From the NCBI RefSeq assembly GCF_003990445.1, contig NZ_REEZ01000008.1:62001-126000 (forward strand): a DNA stretch of 64,000 nucleotides. The letters are read 5' to 3'. Position numbers and translations under genes: made by a program. Position 1 is the first letter of the stretch, and every line of letters begins with the position of its first letter. Under the pieces are notes generated by a model. It searched no databases. It saw nothing but the letters and a program-made list of their open reading frames with translations, and was not told the DNA's origin. This DNA comes from Pararhodobacter zhoushanensis. Its GTDB lineage: Bacteria > Pseudomonadota > Alphaproteobacteria > Rhodobacterales > Rhodobacteraceae. Shown piece by piece: positions 27,353 through 35,883 of the stretch.

Positions 27353-29026
27353 ATGCAGCGCGATTGCGATGTTCTGGTGGTGGGCGCGGGCGCCGGGGGA
27401 ATGGCGACAGCCATCACGGCGGCCAAGCTGGGGCTGAAGGTCATGGTGATCGAAAAGGCCCCGGTCTTTGGCGGGACCACGGCATTTTCGGGCGGCGTGC
27501 TGTGGATCCCGGGAAACCCGGCGGATGCTAGCGGACGCGAGGCCGCGCGGACCTATATGAAGTCCGAAACCGGCAATTTCTATGACGAGGAAGCGGTCGA
27601 GCTTTTCCTCGACGAAGGCCCCCGGATGATGGCGTTTTTCGAGCGCGAAACGGCAATGAAATTCGTCCCCACCCTGTACCCCGATTACCACCCCGACGCG
27701 CCCGGCGGGGTTGATGTCGGGCGGTCGGTGCTGGCCGCGGCCTTCAATGCTTCAGAGCTGGGTGACAATCTCAAGCGGCTGAGACCACCGCTGAAAACGA
27801 TTACCTTCATGGGGATGATGTTCAATTCCTCTAACGCGGATATCAAACATTTCTTCAACGCGACGAAATCCGCCAAGTCCTTCTTTTACGTCGCAAAACG
27901 CCTTGCCGCGCATATGATCGAGCTGGCGCGCTATGGGCGCGGGGTCAACGTGACGTCGGGCAATGCGCTGGCCGCGCGGCTGGCGAAAAGCTGCTTCGAT
28001 CTGGGGATCGAGATCCACACCGACACCCCGGCGCTGCGCCTGCTGCATGGCCCCGAGGGCGTGACCGGAGCCGAGATCGGCACGCCGCAAGGTCCGGTGA
28101 GTGTGACCGCGCGGCGCGGCGTGGTGCTGGCGGCGGGCGGTTTCGCGCAGGATGTGGCGCGCATCCGGCAGGCCTATCCGCATCTGCGGCAGGGCGGCGA
28201 GCATCTGTCCCCCGTGCCCGAGGCGAACACCGGCGATGGCATCACGCTGGCACAGCAGATCGGCGCTCGGTTCGACACGCGCCTGCCCGCGACCTCAGCC
28301 TGGATACCGGTGTCGGCGGTGCCTGTTGGCTGTGGCAAGGTCGTACCCTTCCCGCATCTCATCGACCGCTACAAACCCGGCGTGATTGCCGTGTTGTCGA
28401 ACGGCAAGCGGTTTACCAATGAAAGCAACAGCTACCACGACGTCGGCGCGGCGATGATCGCTGCCTGCAACGGCGAGCCCGAGACCGCCTGCTGGCTGAT
28501 TGCCGACCGCGACGCGCTGCGTAAATACGGGCTGGGCTTTGTAAAACCCGCGCCGATGCCGATCGGGCGCTTCCTGCGCAATGGCTATCTGAAATCGGGA
28601 CGTACGCTGGCTGAGCTGGCGCGCGCCTGCGGCATCAAGGGCGAGGAGTTCGAAGCAACCATCCGCCGCTTCAACGCCGGGGCCGAACGGGGCGAAGACC
28701 CTGAGTTCCAGCGCGGCTCGACGGCATTCAACCGCTATCTTGCCGACCCTGAGCATGGCCCGAACCCCTGTGTCGCTCCGATCCGGCAGGGGCCGTTCTA
28801 CGCGGTGAAGCTGTTGATGGGGGATCTTGGAACCTTCGACGGGTTGGAATGCACGCCAAAAGGTCAGGTGCTCGACACCGCGGGCCAGCCTATCCCCGGT
28901 CTTTTCGCGGTGGGTAATGACCGTGCGTCGGTGATGGGCGGCAATTATCCCGGCGCGGGGATCACGCTGGGACCAGCGATGACCTTTGGCTATGTCACCG
29001 GGCGGCATCTGGCGGGGGTGGTCTGA
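27353..29026 (+). CDS. FAD-dependent oxidoreductase, ketosteroid-dehydrogenase/fumarate-reductase-like
   Basis: A 557-residue flavoprotein of the KstD/FrdA group. I choose the ATG at 27353 because GGAGGGAGAGG precedes it; an ATG 21 bp upstream has no site. Seen: FAD motif VVGAGAGGMATAITAAKLG, GGTTAFSGGVLWIPGN, a mid-chain NGKRFTNESNSYHDVG, and the C-terminal VMGGNYPGAGITLGPAMTFGYVTG typical of 3-ketosteroid delta-1-dehydrogenases. Known relatives desaturate rings next to a ketone, including 4-oxocyclohexanecarboxylate on the route to 4-hydroxybenzoate. In this cluster that activity is an attractive inference. It is followed one base later by an SDR gene. Confidence 0.85.
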   Translation: MQRDCDVLVVGAGAGGMATAITAAKLGLKVMVIEKAPVFGGTTAFSGGVLWIPGNPADASGREAARTYMKSETGNFYDEEAVELFLDEGPRMMAFFERETAMKFVPTLYPDYHPDAPGGVDVGRSVLAAAFNASELGDNLKRLRPPLKTITFMGMMFNSSNADIKHFFNATKSAKSFFYVAKRLAAHMIELARYGRGVNVTSGNALAARLAKSCFDLGIEIHTDTPALRLLHGPEGVTGAEIGTPQGPVSVTARRGVVLAAGGFAQDVARIRQAYPHLRQGGEHLSPVPEANTGDGITLAQQIGARFDTRLPATSAWIPVSAVPVGCGKVVPFPHLIDRYKPGVIAVLSNGKRFTNESNSYHDVGAAMIAACNGEPETACWLIADRDALRKYGLGFVKPAPMPIGRFLRNGYLKSGRTLAELARACGIKGEEFEATIRRFNAGAERGEDPEFQRGSTAFNRYLADPEHGPNPCVAPIRQGPFYAVKLLMGDLGTFDGLECTPKGQVLDTAGQPIPGLFAVGNDRASVMGGNYPGAGITLGPAMTFGYVTGRHLAGVV

Positions 29027-29027
29027 G

Positions 29028-29801
29028 ATGGACTGGTTGGGACTTGCGGGCAAGGTCGCGGTAATCACCGGCGGCTCTGGCGGGATCGGGCGGGCTTGTG
29101 TGCAGGCATTCCGGGCAGCGGGCGCTGTCGCCATCCCGGTGGATCGCAGCGCGGACGGCCCTGAGAGCATCGCCTGCGATCTGGGCGATCCCGCCGCCGT
29201 TCTGGCCGCCGCCGAGATCATCGCGCAGCGGGGCGGGGCCGACATCCTTGTCAACAACGCGGGCATCCTGAAGCCCGGCGGGTTGGAGGACGTCAGTATC
29301 GCAGACTGGTCGGCGATGCTGGACATCAACCTGACCGGCGCACTGCGGATGGTGCAGGCATTGGTCCCGCAGATGCGGGCGCGGGGCGGTGGTGCACTGG
29401 TGCATGTCGCCTCGATCTCGGCCAGCAATCCGCAGCCTTTCTCCGGCGCTTACAGTCCCGGCAAGGCGGCGATGGCGATGCTGTCGCGGCAACTGGCCGT
29501 CGAATTGGGCCCCGAGGCGATCCGCTCGAATGTGGTCAGCCCGGGATTGGTGCTGACCCCACTGTCGCAGCGGTTTTACGACGATCCCGAGGTGAAAACG
29601 CGCCGCGAATCCGTGGTGCCGCTGCGCCGCATCGGCACGCCCGCGGATATGGCTGAGGCGGTGCTCTTCCTCGCCTCTCCGCGCGCGGGGTATGTCACTG
29701 GACAGGAAATCGTGGTGGATGGCGGGTTGTCACAGGCCCTGATGGGGCTGGTGCCGCGCCCCGGTTACGCGCGCCAGGGCGCGACCGCGGGCGGCGGTTA
29801 A
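29028..29801 (+). CDS. SDR-family oxidoreductase
   Basis: A 257-residue short-chain dehydrogenase. Seen: TGGSGGIG cofactor loop, DRSADGP after the second strand, NNAGILKPGG, Ser in VASISASNPQP, and YSPGK catalytic pair, with a C-terminal GQEIVVDGG. It starts one base after the FAD dehydrogenase stop, so they form a pair: an SDR that makes a cyclic ketone and a flavoprotein that desaturates it would be chemically sensible. That pairing is inferred. Its stop overlaps the convergent MarR gene by three bases. Confidence 0.87.
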   Translation: MDWLGLAGKVAVITGGSGGIGRACVQAFRAAGAVAIPVDRSADGPESIACDLGDPAAVLAAAEIIAQRGGADILVNNAGILKPGGLEDVSIADWSAMLDINLTGALRMVQALVPQMRARGGGALVHVASISASNPQPFSGAYSPGKAAMAMLSRQLAVELGPEAIRSNVVSPGLVLTPLSQRFYDDPEVKTRRESVVPLRRIGTPADMAEAVLFLASPRAGYVTGQEIVVDGGLSQALMGLVPRPGYARQGATAGGG

Positions 29802-30292
29802 TCCTCGCCGCCCTGCGCGTCATCTATGGCGCGGAAATTTTCGCGCAGGATGTCCAGATAGTGCAGCATGTGGATCATGTCGTTGTTCGACAGATTGCCC
29901 ATCGATTCCGCATAAAAGGCGGCAATGTCGTCTTGCATATCGGCCCACCGCTGCCAGCCGACCGGCGTCAGCTTGATCAGGCGTGAGCGGTTGTCGTTCA
30001 CATCCACCACCCGCTCGATCCACCCCCGCGCGTCGAGCCGGGACAGCACGCCAGTCAGGTTTTGACGGCTGACCATCAGCAGCTTGGCCAGATCGCGCAC
30101 CGCAATTCCGTTGACCCATCGCTCACGCACCAGCGCGCCCAGCACGGCCCACTGCTGGGTGGTGACATCGTGGCGATCCAGCCACCGGGTGCCGGTCTTG
30201 TTGAGCTGGTTGGCGCATTGATACAGGCGAAACGCCAGCCGGTTCGACAGATCCGCCGTCAATGTTCCGGATTGGTCAATGTCTTGCTTCAT
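29798..30292 (-). CDS. badR: MarR-family regulator, BadR-like
   Basis: A 164-residue MarR protein. Seen: winged HTH in the middle (VTTQQWAVLGALVRE, then IAVRDLAKLLMVSRQNLTGVLSRLDARGWIERV) and a DNRSRLIKLTP wing. In Rhodopseudomonas palustris a MarR protein, BadR, controls the cyclohexanecarboxylate genes badH, badI, aliA, aliB and badK. Here the gene is divergent from exactly those homologues, across a 216-bp region with a palindromic site, so a BadR role is likely. Symbol is given by context; sequence alone only shows MarR. Confidence 0.72.
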   Translation of the reverse strand: MKQDIDQSGTLTADLSNRLAFRLYQCANQLNKTGTRWLDRHDVTTQQWAVLGALVRERWVNGIAVRDLAKLLMVSRQNLTGVLSRLDARGWIERVVDVNDNRSRLIKLTPVGWQRWADMQDDIAAFYAESMGNLSNNDMIHMLHYLDILRENFRAIDDAQGGED

Positions 30293-30361
30293 TTGCTTAC
30301 TATCGCCCCGTTACATAGCCCCGTCAAGCAGTGGCCCCGCGAGATCATAGGGTGGAATATA

Positions 30362-30377
30362 TGTAAAGTAGTTGACA
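30362..30377 (+). promoter_or_regulatory. candidate -35 box and MarR operator before badH
   Basis: TGTAAAGTAGTTGACA is an imperfect palindrome (12 of 16 positions symmetric) that contains a TTGACA -35 hexamer at 30372. The -10 is poor. A second element, TTACATAG at 30311-30318, matches an arm of the palindrome at 20969-21000. Both fit a BadR-controlled promoter, unproven. Confidence 0.4.
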
Positions 30378-30508
30378 CAAAATTAGAGCGCCCCTAACCA
30401 TTGCACTTGAAGACTGGGAGGGATTCGCGTTGGTGCGGCCGGCTTTCCGCGCAAGAGGCGTGGATACGGTCCTGCGCGTTCATTCCCACAGCAGAAGGAG
30501 AGATCGCC

Positions 30509-31276
30509 GTGAAGGGTCTGAAAGGTAAAGTGGTTGTCGTAACCGGTGGTGGTGGGGGCATCGGTTCGGCCACCTGCCTGCGCTTCGCCGAAGAGGGCGC
30601 GAAGGTTGTGGTCGCCGATATCAACGCCGCCGGTGCCGAGGGTGTTGCCGACCAGATCCGGGCCGCAGGCGGCGAAGCTCTGGCACTGGGCTTTGATCTC
30701 ACCGATCCGGCCGCGTGCCAGACTGCCGTCGACCAGATCGAAGCCGATTTCGGCCCGATTGAGGTGCTGGTCAACAACGCGGGTTGGGATATCTTCGTCC
30801 CGTTCCTGAAATCCGGCCCGGATTTCTGGTCCAAGATCATCGACATCAACCTGCGGGGCGTGCTGAACATCACCCATCCCGTGCTGTCCAGAATGGTCGA
30901 GCGCAAAGCCGGCCGGGTCGTGTCCATCGCATCGGATGCTGCGCGCGTGGGGTCGTCGGGTGAAAGCGTTTACGCCGCCTGCAAGGCCGGCGTTGTCGCC
31001 TTTTCCAAGACGTTAGCGCGCGAGCATTCGCGCCATGGCATCACCTTCAACTGCGTCTGTCCCGGCGTGACCGAAACCGGCATGCTGGAAAACTTCATGG
31101 ACAGCGCCGGCAACAAGGAAAAGCTGCGCGAGGCCTTTACCCGCGCCGTGCCTCTGGGGCGTCTGGGCAAGCCCGAGGATCTGCCCGGTATCATCGCCTT
31201 CTTCGCCTCGGACGAGGCTTCCTTCATTACGGGTCAGGTGATTTCGGTCTCCGGCGGCCTGACCATGCACGGGTAA
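30509..31276 (+). CDS. badH: 2-hydroxycyclohexanecarboxyl-CoA dehydrogenase (BadH-like SDR)
   Basis: A 255-residue short-chain dehydrogenase. The GTG at 30509 with AAGGAGAG upstream gives the proper N-terminus (VKGLKGKVVVVTGGGGGIG); an upstream ATG frame is not needed. Seen: VVADINAAG for NAD+ preference, NNAGWDIFVPFL, Ser in VSIASDAARVG, and YAACK catalytic pair. Known BadH oxidises 2-hydroxycyclohexanecarboxyl-CoA to the 2-keto form with NAD+. Being directly upstream of badI (4-bp gap), as in R. palustris, makes this assignment strong. Confidence 0.85.
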   Translation: MKGLKGKVVVVTGGGGGIGSATCLRFAEEGAKVVVADINAAGAEGVADQIRAAGGEALALGFDLTDPAACQTAVDQIEADFGPIEVLVNNAGWDIFVPFLKSGPDFWSKIIDINLRGVLNITHPVLSRMVERKAGRVVSIASDAARVGSSGESVYAACKAGVVAFSKTLAREHSRHGITFNCVCPGVTETGMLENFMDSAGNKEKLREAFTRAVPLGRLGKPEDLPGIIAFFASDEASFITGQVISVSGGLTMHG

Positions 31277-31280
31277 CTTC

Positions 31281-32063
31281 ATGGACTATCAGGACATTCT
31301 GTATTCGGTGAAGGATGGCACGGCCACGATCACCATCAACCGCGCCGACAAATACAACGCCTTTCGCGGCCAGACCTGCGAAGAGCTGATCCACGCGTTC
31401 AACAAGGCGGGCTGGGACAAGTCGATTGGTGTGATCGTGCTCACCGGCGCAGGCGAGAAGGCCTTTTGCACCGGCGGCGATCAATCGGCGCACGAAGGCC
31501 AGTATGACGGGCGCGGCACCATCGGCCTGCCGATGGAAGACCTGCACACGATTATCCGCGACGTGCCCAAACCGGTGATCGCCAAGGTCCGCGGCTTTGC
31601 CATTGGCGGCGGCAATGTGCTGTGCACGATCTGCGATTTCACCATCGCCGGGGAAAGCGCGCAGTTCGGGCAAGTCGGTCCCAAGGTGGGGTCGGTCGAT
31701 CCGGGCTATGGCACGGCGTTTCTGGCCCGCGTCGTCGGTGAGAAGAAAGCGCGCGAGATCTGGTATCTGTGCCGCCGCTACAAGGCACACGAAGCACTGG
31801 CCATGGGGCTGGTGAACACGGTTGTACCCGATGACCAGCTCGACGCCGAAGTCGAGAGATGGTGCGCCGAAATCATGGAGAAGTCGCCGACCGCGATTGC
31901 TCTGGCCAAGCGCAGTTTCAACATGGACACCGAGCATCAGCGCGGTATCGCGGGACTGGGGATGCTCGGGTTGTCGCTGTATTACGACACCGACGAGTCC
32001 AAAGAGGGCGGCATCGCCTTCAAGGAAAAGCGCAAGCCGGATTTCCGCAAGTTCAACCGCTGA
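31281..32063 (+). CDS. badI: 2-ketocyclohexanecarboxyl-CoA hydrolase (BadI)
   Basis: A 260-residue crotonase-fold ring-cleaving hydrolase. It matches remembered R. palustris BadI over its whole length: NRADKYNAFRGQTCEELI, GAGEKAFCTGGDQSAHEG, GQVGPKVGSVDPGYGTAFLARV, and SFNMDTEHQRGIAGLG. The length of 260 is the family length. BadI opens the ring of 2-ketocyclohexanecarboxyl-CoA to pimelyl-CoA; it is related to MenB but works in the retro-Dieckmann direction. It lies between badH and aliB. This is the most specific marker of the pathway in the window. Confidence 0.95.
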   Translation: MDYQDILYSVKDGTATITINRADKYNAFRGQTCEELIHAFNKAGWDKSIGVIVLTGAGEKAFCTGGDQSAHEGQYDGRGTIGLPMEDLHTIIRDVPKPVIAKVRGFAIGGGNVLCTICDFTIAGESAQFGQVGPKVGSVDPGYGTAFLARVVGEKKAREIWYLCRRYKAHEALAMGLVNTVVPDDQLDAEVERWCAEIMEKSPTAIALAKRSFNMDTEHQRGIAGLGMLGLSLYYDTDESKEGGIAFKEKRKPDFRKFNR

Positions 32064-32071
32064 TGCGACGG

Positions 32072-32101
32072 CGGCGGGCGCGCTCGGGTGCCCGCCGTTT
32101 T
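32072..32101 (+). terminator. hairpin with short T-run after badI
   Basis: CGGCGGGC and GCCCGCCG form an 8-bp stem with a 10-nt loop, followed by TTTT. It could cause partial termination between badI and aliB, which starts 26 bp later. Confidence 0.5.
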
Positions 32102-32126
32102 CTGGTTGTGGGTTTGGGAGGACTTC

Positions 32127-33341
32127 ATGAAAACCATTTTCGACACCGAGGAACTGGACCAGATCCGCGACCTCGCCCGCAAGTTTGCGCAGGATCGGGT
32201 CGCTCCCGGCTATCTTCAGCGTGAACGCGAGGGACGGTTTGACACCGCTTTGATGCGCGAAATGGGCGCGCTGGGTCTGATCGCACCCGAACTGTCCGAA
32301 TCCTATGGCGGGATGGGCGCTCCGTACCTCTATTCGGGGGCGATCATTGAAGAACTGGGCAAGGCCGACTTCACCTTCGGCTATGTATCGCTGCTGGCGT
32401 CGCTGAACGGGCATATCCTGTCCAGCTTTGCCCAGCCCCATATCGCCGCCGACTGGCTGCCGGGGCTGGTAGCGGGCGAGCACCTGCTGGCCATTGCGCT
32501 GACCGAGCCCAAGGGTGGCTCGGACGCGGCCAATCTTGGGCTGAAAATGGAGCGGGTCGGCGATCACTACGTGATCAACGGCGAGAAGACATCGATCTCG
32601 GCCAACCAGATCGCTAAAGGGGTGATCACCTTCGCCCGGACCGGCCGCCCCGAGGACCGCGCCCATGGCGTTTCGGCGGTCCTGATCCCGCTGGATTTGC
32701 CCGGCATCACCACGTCCAAATTTTCCAACATGGGGCAGAACTCGATCGGTCACGGCTCGATCTGGTTCGACAACGTGAAAGTGCCCGCCGATCACCTGCT
32801 GGGCACTGAGGGCAAGGGCTTTGCGCAGGTAATGCAGGGTTTCGACTTTTCGCGCAGCCTGATCGGGTTGCAATGCGTCGGCACCGCACGCGCCAGTCTG
32901 GACGAGACCTGGGCTTACATTGGTGAACGGCAAACCTTCGGCAAACCTTTGGCCGCCTATCAGGGCATTACCCATCAGCTGGCCGATTTCGACACGCGGG
33001 TCGAGGCGGCACGGCTCATGTCCTACAACGCGCTCTGGCTCAAGGATCAGGGACTGCCCCACACGGCCGAGGCCGCGATGACCAAATGGTGGCCGCCGCT
33101 TCTGGCTTATGAGGCGATCCATGCCTGCCTGCTGATCCACGGCCACGCGGGCTATTCAGACACGCTGCCCTTTCAGCAACGCCTGCGCGATGTGCTGGGG
33201 CTGCAGATCGGTGACGGCACCGCGCACATCATGAAGAACATCATCGCCCGCGAGCGGGCGGGCCGTCAGGCCGTGGCGGGCTTACAGCCCGCCTTTCCGG
33301 GCGTCGGGGAGGGCGCGCGGATCAAAACGGGGAAACCCTAA
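32127..33341 (+). CDS. aliB: Cyclohexanecarboxyl-CoA dehydrogenase (AliB-like acyl-CoA dehydrogenase)
   Basis: A 404-residue acyl-CoA dehydrogenase; the ATG at 32127 follows GGGAGGAC. Seen: FAD and substrate motifs LLAIALTEPKGGSDAANL and ISANQIAKGVITF, the arginine motif AYIGERQTFGKPL, and near the C-terminus IGDGTAHIMKNIIARERAG. In most family members the catalytic base is the Glu of a YEGT motif; here the aligned residue is Asp (GDGT). This fits a specialised cyclic substrate. AliB oxidises cyclohexanecarboxyl-CoA to cyclohex-1-enecarboxyl-CoA, feeding BadK. Order badH-badI-aliB-aliA supports the call. Confidence 0.85.
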   Translation: MKTIFDTEELDQIRDLARKFAQDRVAPGYLQREREGRFDTALMREMGALGLIAPELSESYGGMGAPYLYSGAIIEELGKADFTFGYVSLLASLNGHILSSFAQPHIAADWLPGLVAGEHLLAIALTEPKGGSDAANLGLKMERVGDHYVINGEKTSISANQIAKGVITFARTGRPEDRAHGVSAVLIPLDLPGITTSKFSNMGQNSIGHGSIWFDNVKVPADHLLGTEGKGFAQVMQGFDFSRSLIGLQCVGTARASLDETWAYIGERQTFGKPLAAYQGITHQLADFDTRVEAARLMSYNALWLKDQGLPHTAEAAMTKWWPPLLAYEAIHACLLIHGHAGYSDTLPFQQRLRDVLGLQIGDGTAHIMKNIIARERAGRQAVAGLQPAFPGVGEGARIKTGKP

Positions 33342-33358
33342 CGCCTTGGGAGGATACC

Positions 33359-35002
33359 ATGGATTTCGACGCCATTCTCATTGAGCCTCGCCGCGCCGCA
33401 ATGGTCGCTGCGGGCTTGTGGCTGGACAAGACTGCCGACGACTATTTCGACGCCTGCCTTGCTGCGCACCCGGACGCCACGGCGCTGTCGTCGATCACGG
33501 TTGCCAACGGCGCGCGGCGTGACCTGACCTGGGCGCAGCTGGATCTGTTGGCGAACCGGGCCGCGCTGGGTCTGCGCAAGCTTGGCGTCGGGCGCAACGA
33601 TGTGGTGACCTGCCAGCTGCCCAACGGTTGGGAATTTGTCGCCACCTATCTGGGCTGCTCGCGCATTGGCGCTGTGTTCAACCCGGTCATGCCGATATTC
33701 CGCGAGCATGAGCTGCGCTTCATGCTGCGCCATGGCGAGAGCAAGGTCTTTCTTGTGCCCAAGCTCTTTCGCGCCTTCGACCACGAGGCGATGGCCGAGG
33801 CGATGCAGCCAGACCTGCCCGATCTGCAGCACATCGTTGTGGCGGGGGGTGCCGGGGCGAACAGCTTTGACGCGCTGATGAACAATCCCGCCTTTGACGC
33901 GGATCTTGCCACGATCACGCCTGAGACACGGCTTGGCCCCGATGATGTGTGCCAGCTGATCTACACCTCGGGCACCACGGGTGAGCCCAAGGGCGTGATG
34001 CACACCGCAAACACGATGTACGCCAACCTTGCCCCTTTCGCCGAGCGGCTGGGCATGGGTACAGATGATGTGATCCTCATGTTCTCACCGATGGCCCATC
34101 AGACCGGCTTTATGTACGGGCTGTTGCTGCCCTTGATGCTCAAGGCTCGCTTCGTGCTGATGGATACGTGGGACAATGCCTTGGCCGCGCGCACCATCGA
34201 AGGGGACGGTGTGACGTGGACGATGGCCTCGACCCCGTTCCTGCTGGACCTGACCGGCGCGGTGGAAGAGCTGGGGACCGATCCGCAGTCGCTGCGCATT
34301 TTCCTGTGCGCTGGCACGGTCATTCCCGGCCCGGTCGTCGAACGCGCGCAGCACGTGCTGGGCGCGCGGGTGATTTCAGCCTGGGGTATGACCGAGAACG
34401 GGGCTGTGACAACGGTTCTGCCCTCGGATCCATCGCAGCGTGCGGCCCAGACCGACGGCGTGCCGCTGCCCGGTATCGAGCTGCAGATCCGCGACCGTGA
34501 CGGACAAGCTGTCGACGAGCCCGGCTTTGAGGGCGAGCTCTACGTGCGCGGATGCTCGAATTTCGGCGGTTACCTGAAGCGCCCGCACTGGAACAACGTC
34601 GATGCTGACGGCTGGTTCGACACCGGCGACATCGCGCGCAGGGACGCCGAGGGCTATATCCGCATCTGCGGACGCTCCAAGGACATCATCATCCGCGGTG
34701 CCGAGAATATCCCGGTGGTCGAGGTCGAAGCCGCGCTGTTCAAGCACCCGGCCGTGCAGACCGTTGCCATCGTCGGCTATCCCGATGACCGGCTGGGCGA
34801 ACGCGCCTGTGCTTTCGTGGTGCCGAAACCGGGCCAGAGCCTGAGTTTCGACGCTATGACCGCACACCTGAAGTCGCATGATTTCGCCATCCAGTACTGG
34901 CCTGAACGGCTGGAACTACGCGAGGCCTTGCCTGCAACGGCCTCGGGCAAGATCCAGAAATTCGAGCTTCGCCGCCAGCTGCGCGAGGCAATGGGGCTGT
35001 GA
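33359..35002 (+). CDS. aliA: Cyclohexanecarboxylate-CoA ligase (AliA-like acyl-CoA synthetase)
   Basis: A 547-residue AMP-forming acyl-CoA synthetase. Seen: P-loop-like YTSGTTGEPKG near residue 200, AWGMTENGA, the Asp of GWFDTGDIA, RSKDIIIRGAENI, and the C-terminal catalytic Lys in ASGKIQKFELR. The ATG has a GGGAGGAT site. Next to badH, badI and aliB the natural substrate is cyclohexanecarboxylate, activated to its CoA ester with ATP. Other cyclic or aromatic acids cannot be excluded. Its stop overlaps the following SDR start (GTGA). Confidence 0.85.
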   Translation: MDFDAILIEPRRAAMVAAGLWLDKTADDYFDACLAAHPDATALSSITVANGARRDLTWAQLDLLANRAALGLRKLGVGRNDVVTCQLPNGWEFVATYLGCSRIGAVFNPVMPIFREHELRFMLRHGESKVFLVPKLFRAFDHEAMAEAMQPDLPDLQHIVVAGGAGANSFDALMNNPAFDADLATITPETRLGPDDVCQLIYTSGTTGEPKGVMHTANTMYANLAPFAERLGMGTDDVILMFSPMAHQTGFMYGLLLPLMLKARFVLMDTWDNALAARTIEGDGVTWTMASTPFLLDLTGAVEELGTDPQSLRIFLCAGTVIPGPVVERAQHVLGARVISAWGMTENGAVTTVLPSDPSQRAAQTDGVPLPGIELQIRDRDGQAVDEPGFEGELYVRGCSNFGGYLKRPHWNNVDADGWFDTGDIARRDAEGYIRICGRSKDIIIRGAENIPVVEVEAALFKHPAVQTVAIVGYPDDRLGERACAFVVPKPGQSLSFDAMTAHLKSHDFAIQYWPERLELREALPATASGKIQKFELRRQLREAMGL

Positions 35003-35757
35003 GCAAGGGACGGATCGCACTGGTCACCGGCGCGGGCGGCCCCATGGGCCGCGCGGTCGCGGCGCGGCTTGTGGCCGAGGGGGTCGCGGGACTGGTCCTG
35101 ACCGATATTTCCGCCCGTCGGCTCGAGGAAGCCGCAGCGTCCCTGCGCGACCTCCCCAGCGCGCCGCGCCTTGTGGTGCAGCGCGCAGATGTGACCCTCG
35201 CCGCCGAGGCGCGGGCCGTGGCCGAGGCGGCGCTGGCCGCGTTCGATCGGGTGGATGTGCTGGTTAATCTGGTGGGCGGGCTGCGGTCGAGCGCGCTCTA
35301 TTCCCCGTTCCTGTCGATGGACGAAACCCGCTGGCGGCAGACGTTTGATCTGAACCTGATGGGTGGTTTCCATCTGATGCAGGCGCTGGTGCCGGGGATG
35401 ATCGACCGCGAATTCGGGCGCATCGTCAACGTGGCGTCTATCGTCTTTGCCGGTGAAAAGGGACAAGCCGACTACGCCGCCGCCAAGGCCGCCGTCGCCT
35501 CGCTCACCCGGTCGCTGGCAGCGGAATTTGCCCCGCATGTGACGGTGAACTGCGTAGCCCCCGGCCTGACCAACACGTCGGTCACGCGCAACATGACCGC
35601 CGCCGAGACCGCGCGGCTGGTGGCCGGCAACTTCATACCCCGCCTCGCCGAACCTGAAGAAACCGCCGCTGCCATCGCCTTTTTCCTGCGCGACGAGGCG
35701 GCCTTTGTCACCGGCGAGATCCTTGCAGTGGCGGGGGGGATTCATCCCCATCTGTAG
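34999..35757 (+). CDS. SDR-family oxidoreductase at the end of the aliphatic-ring cluster
   Basis: A 252-residue short-chain dehydrogenase starting at GTG within the aliA stop. Seen: TGAGGPMGRAVAARL as a slightly unusual cofactor loop (GPMG), LVNLVGGLRS in place of the usual NNAG, Ser in VASIVFAG, and YAAAK catalytic pair. The atypical NLVGG segment suggests a subfamily distinct from BadH. No specific product can be assigned; its cotranscription with aliA points to a side or alternative oxidation step on a ring acid or its CoA ester. Confidence 0.85.
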   Translation: MSKGRIALVTGAGGPMGRAVAARLVAEGVAGLVLTDISARRLEEAAASLRDLPSAPRLVVQRADVTLAAEARAVAEAALAAFDRVDVLVNLVGGLRSSALYSPFLSMDETRWRQTFDLNLMGGFHLMQALVPGMIDREFGRIVNVASIVFAGEKGQADYAAAKAAVASLTRSLAAEFAPHVTVNCVAPGLTNTSVTRNMTAAETARLVAGNFIPRLAEPEETAAAIAFFLRDEAAFVTGEILAVAGGIHPHL

Positions 35758-35883
35758 CCGCTCGGGGCGCGACCGGGTTCAAGTCATCCCCTTCATTGCA
35801 CTATGGTCGGACACTCTTTGGTTGCAGAGACGGGGTCGATCGGCCATTGATCAGTCTGCATATTCAAGGCGAGATCCGGACCG

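Noticed and set aside
31227-33146. 639-codon minus-strand frame opposite badI and aliB
   Set aside because: Antisense shadow of two genes with strong family matches.
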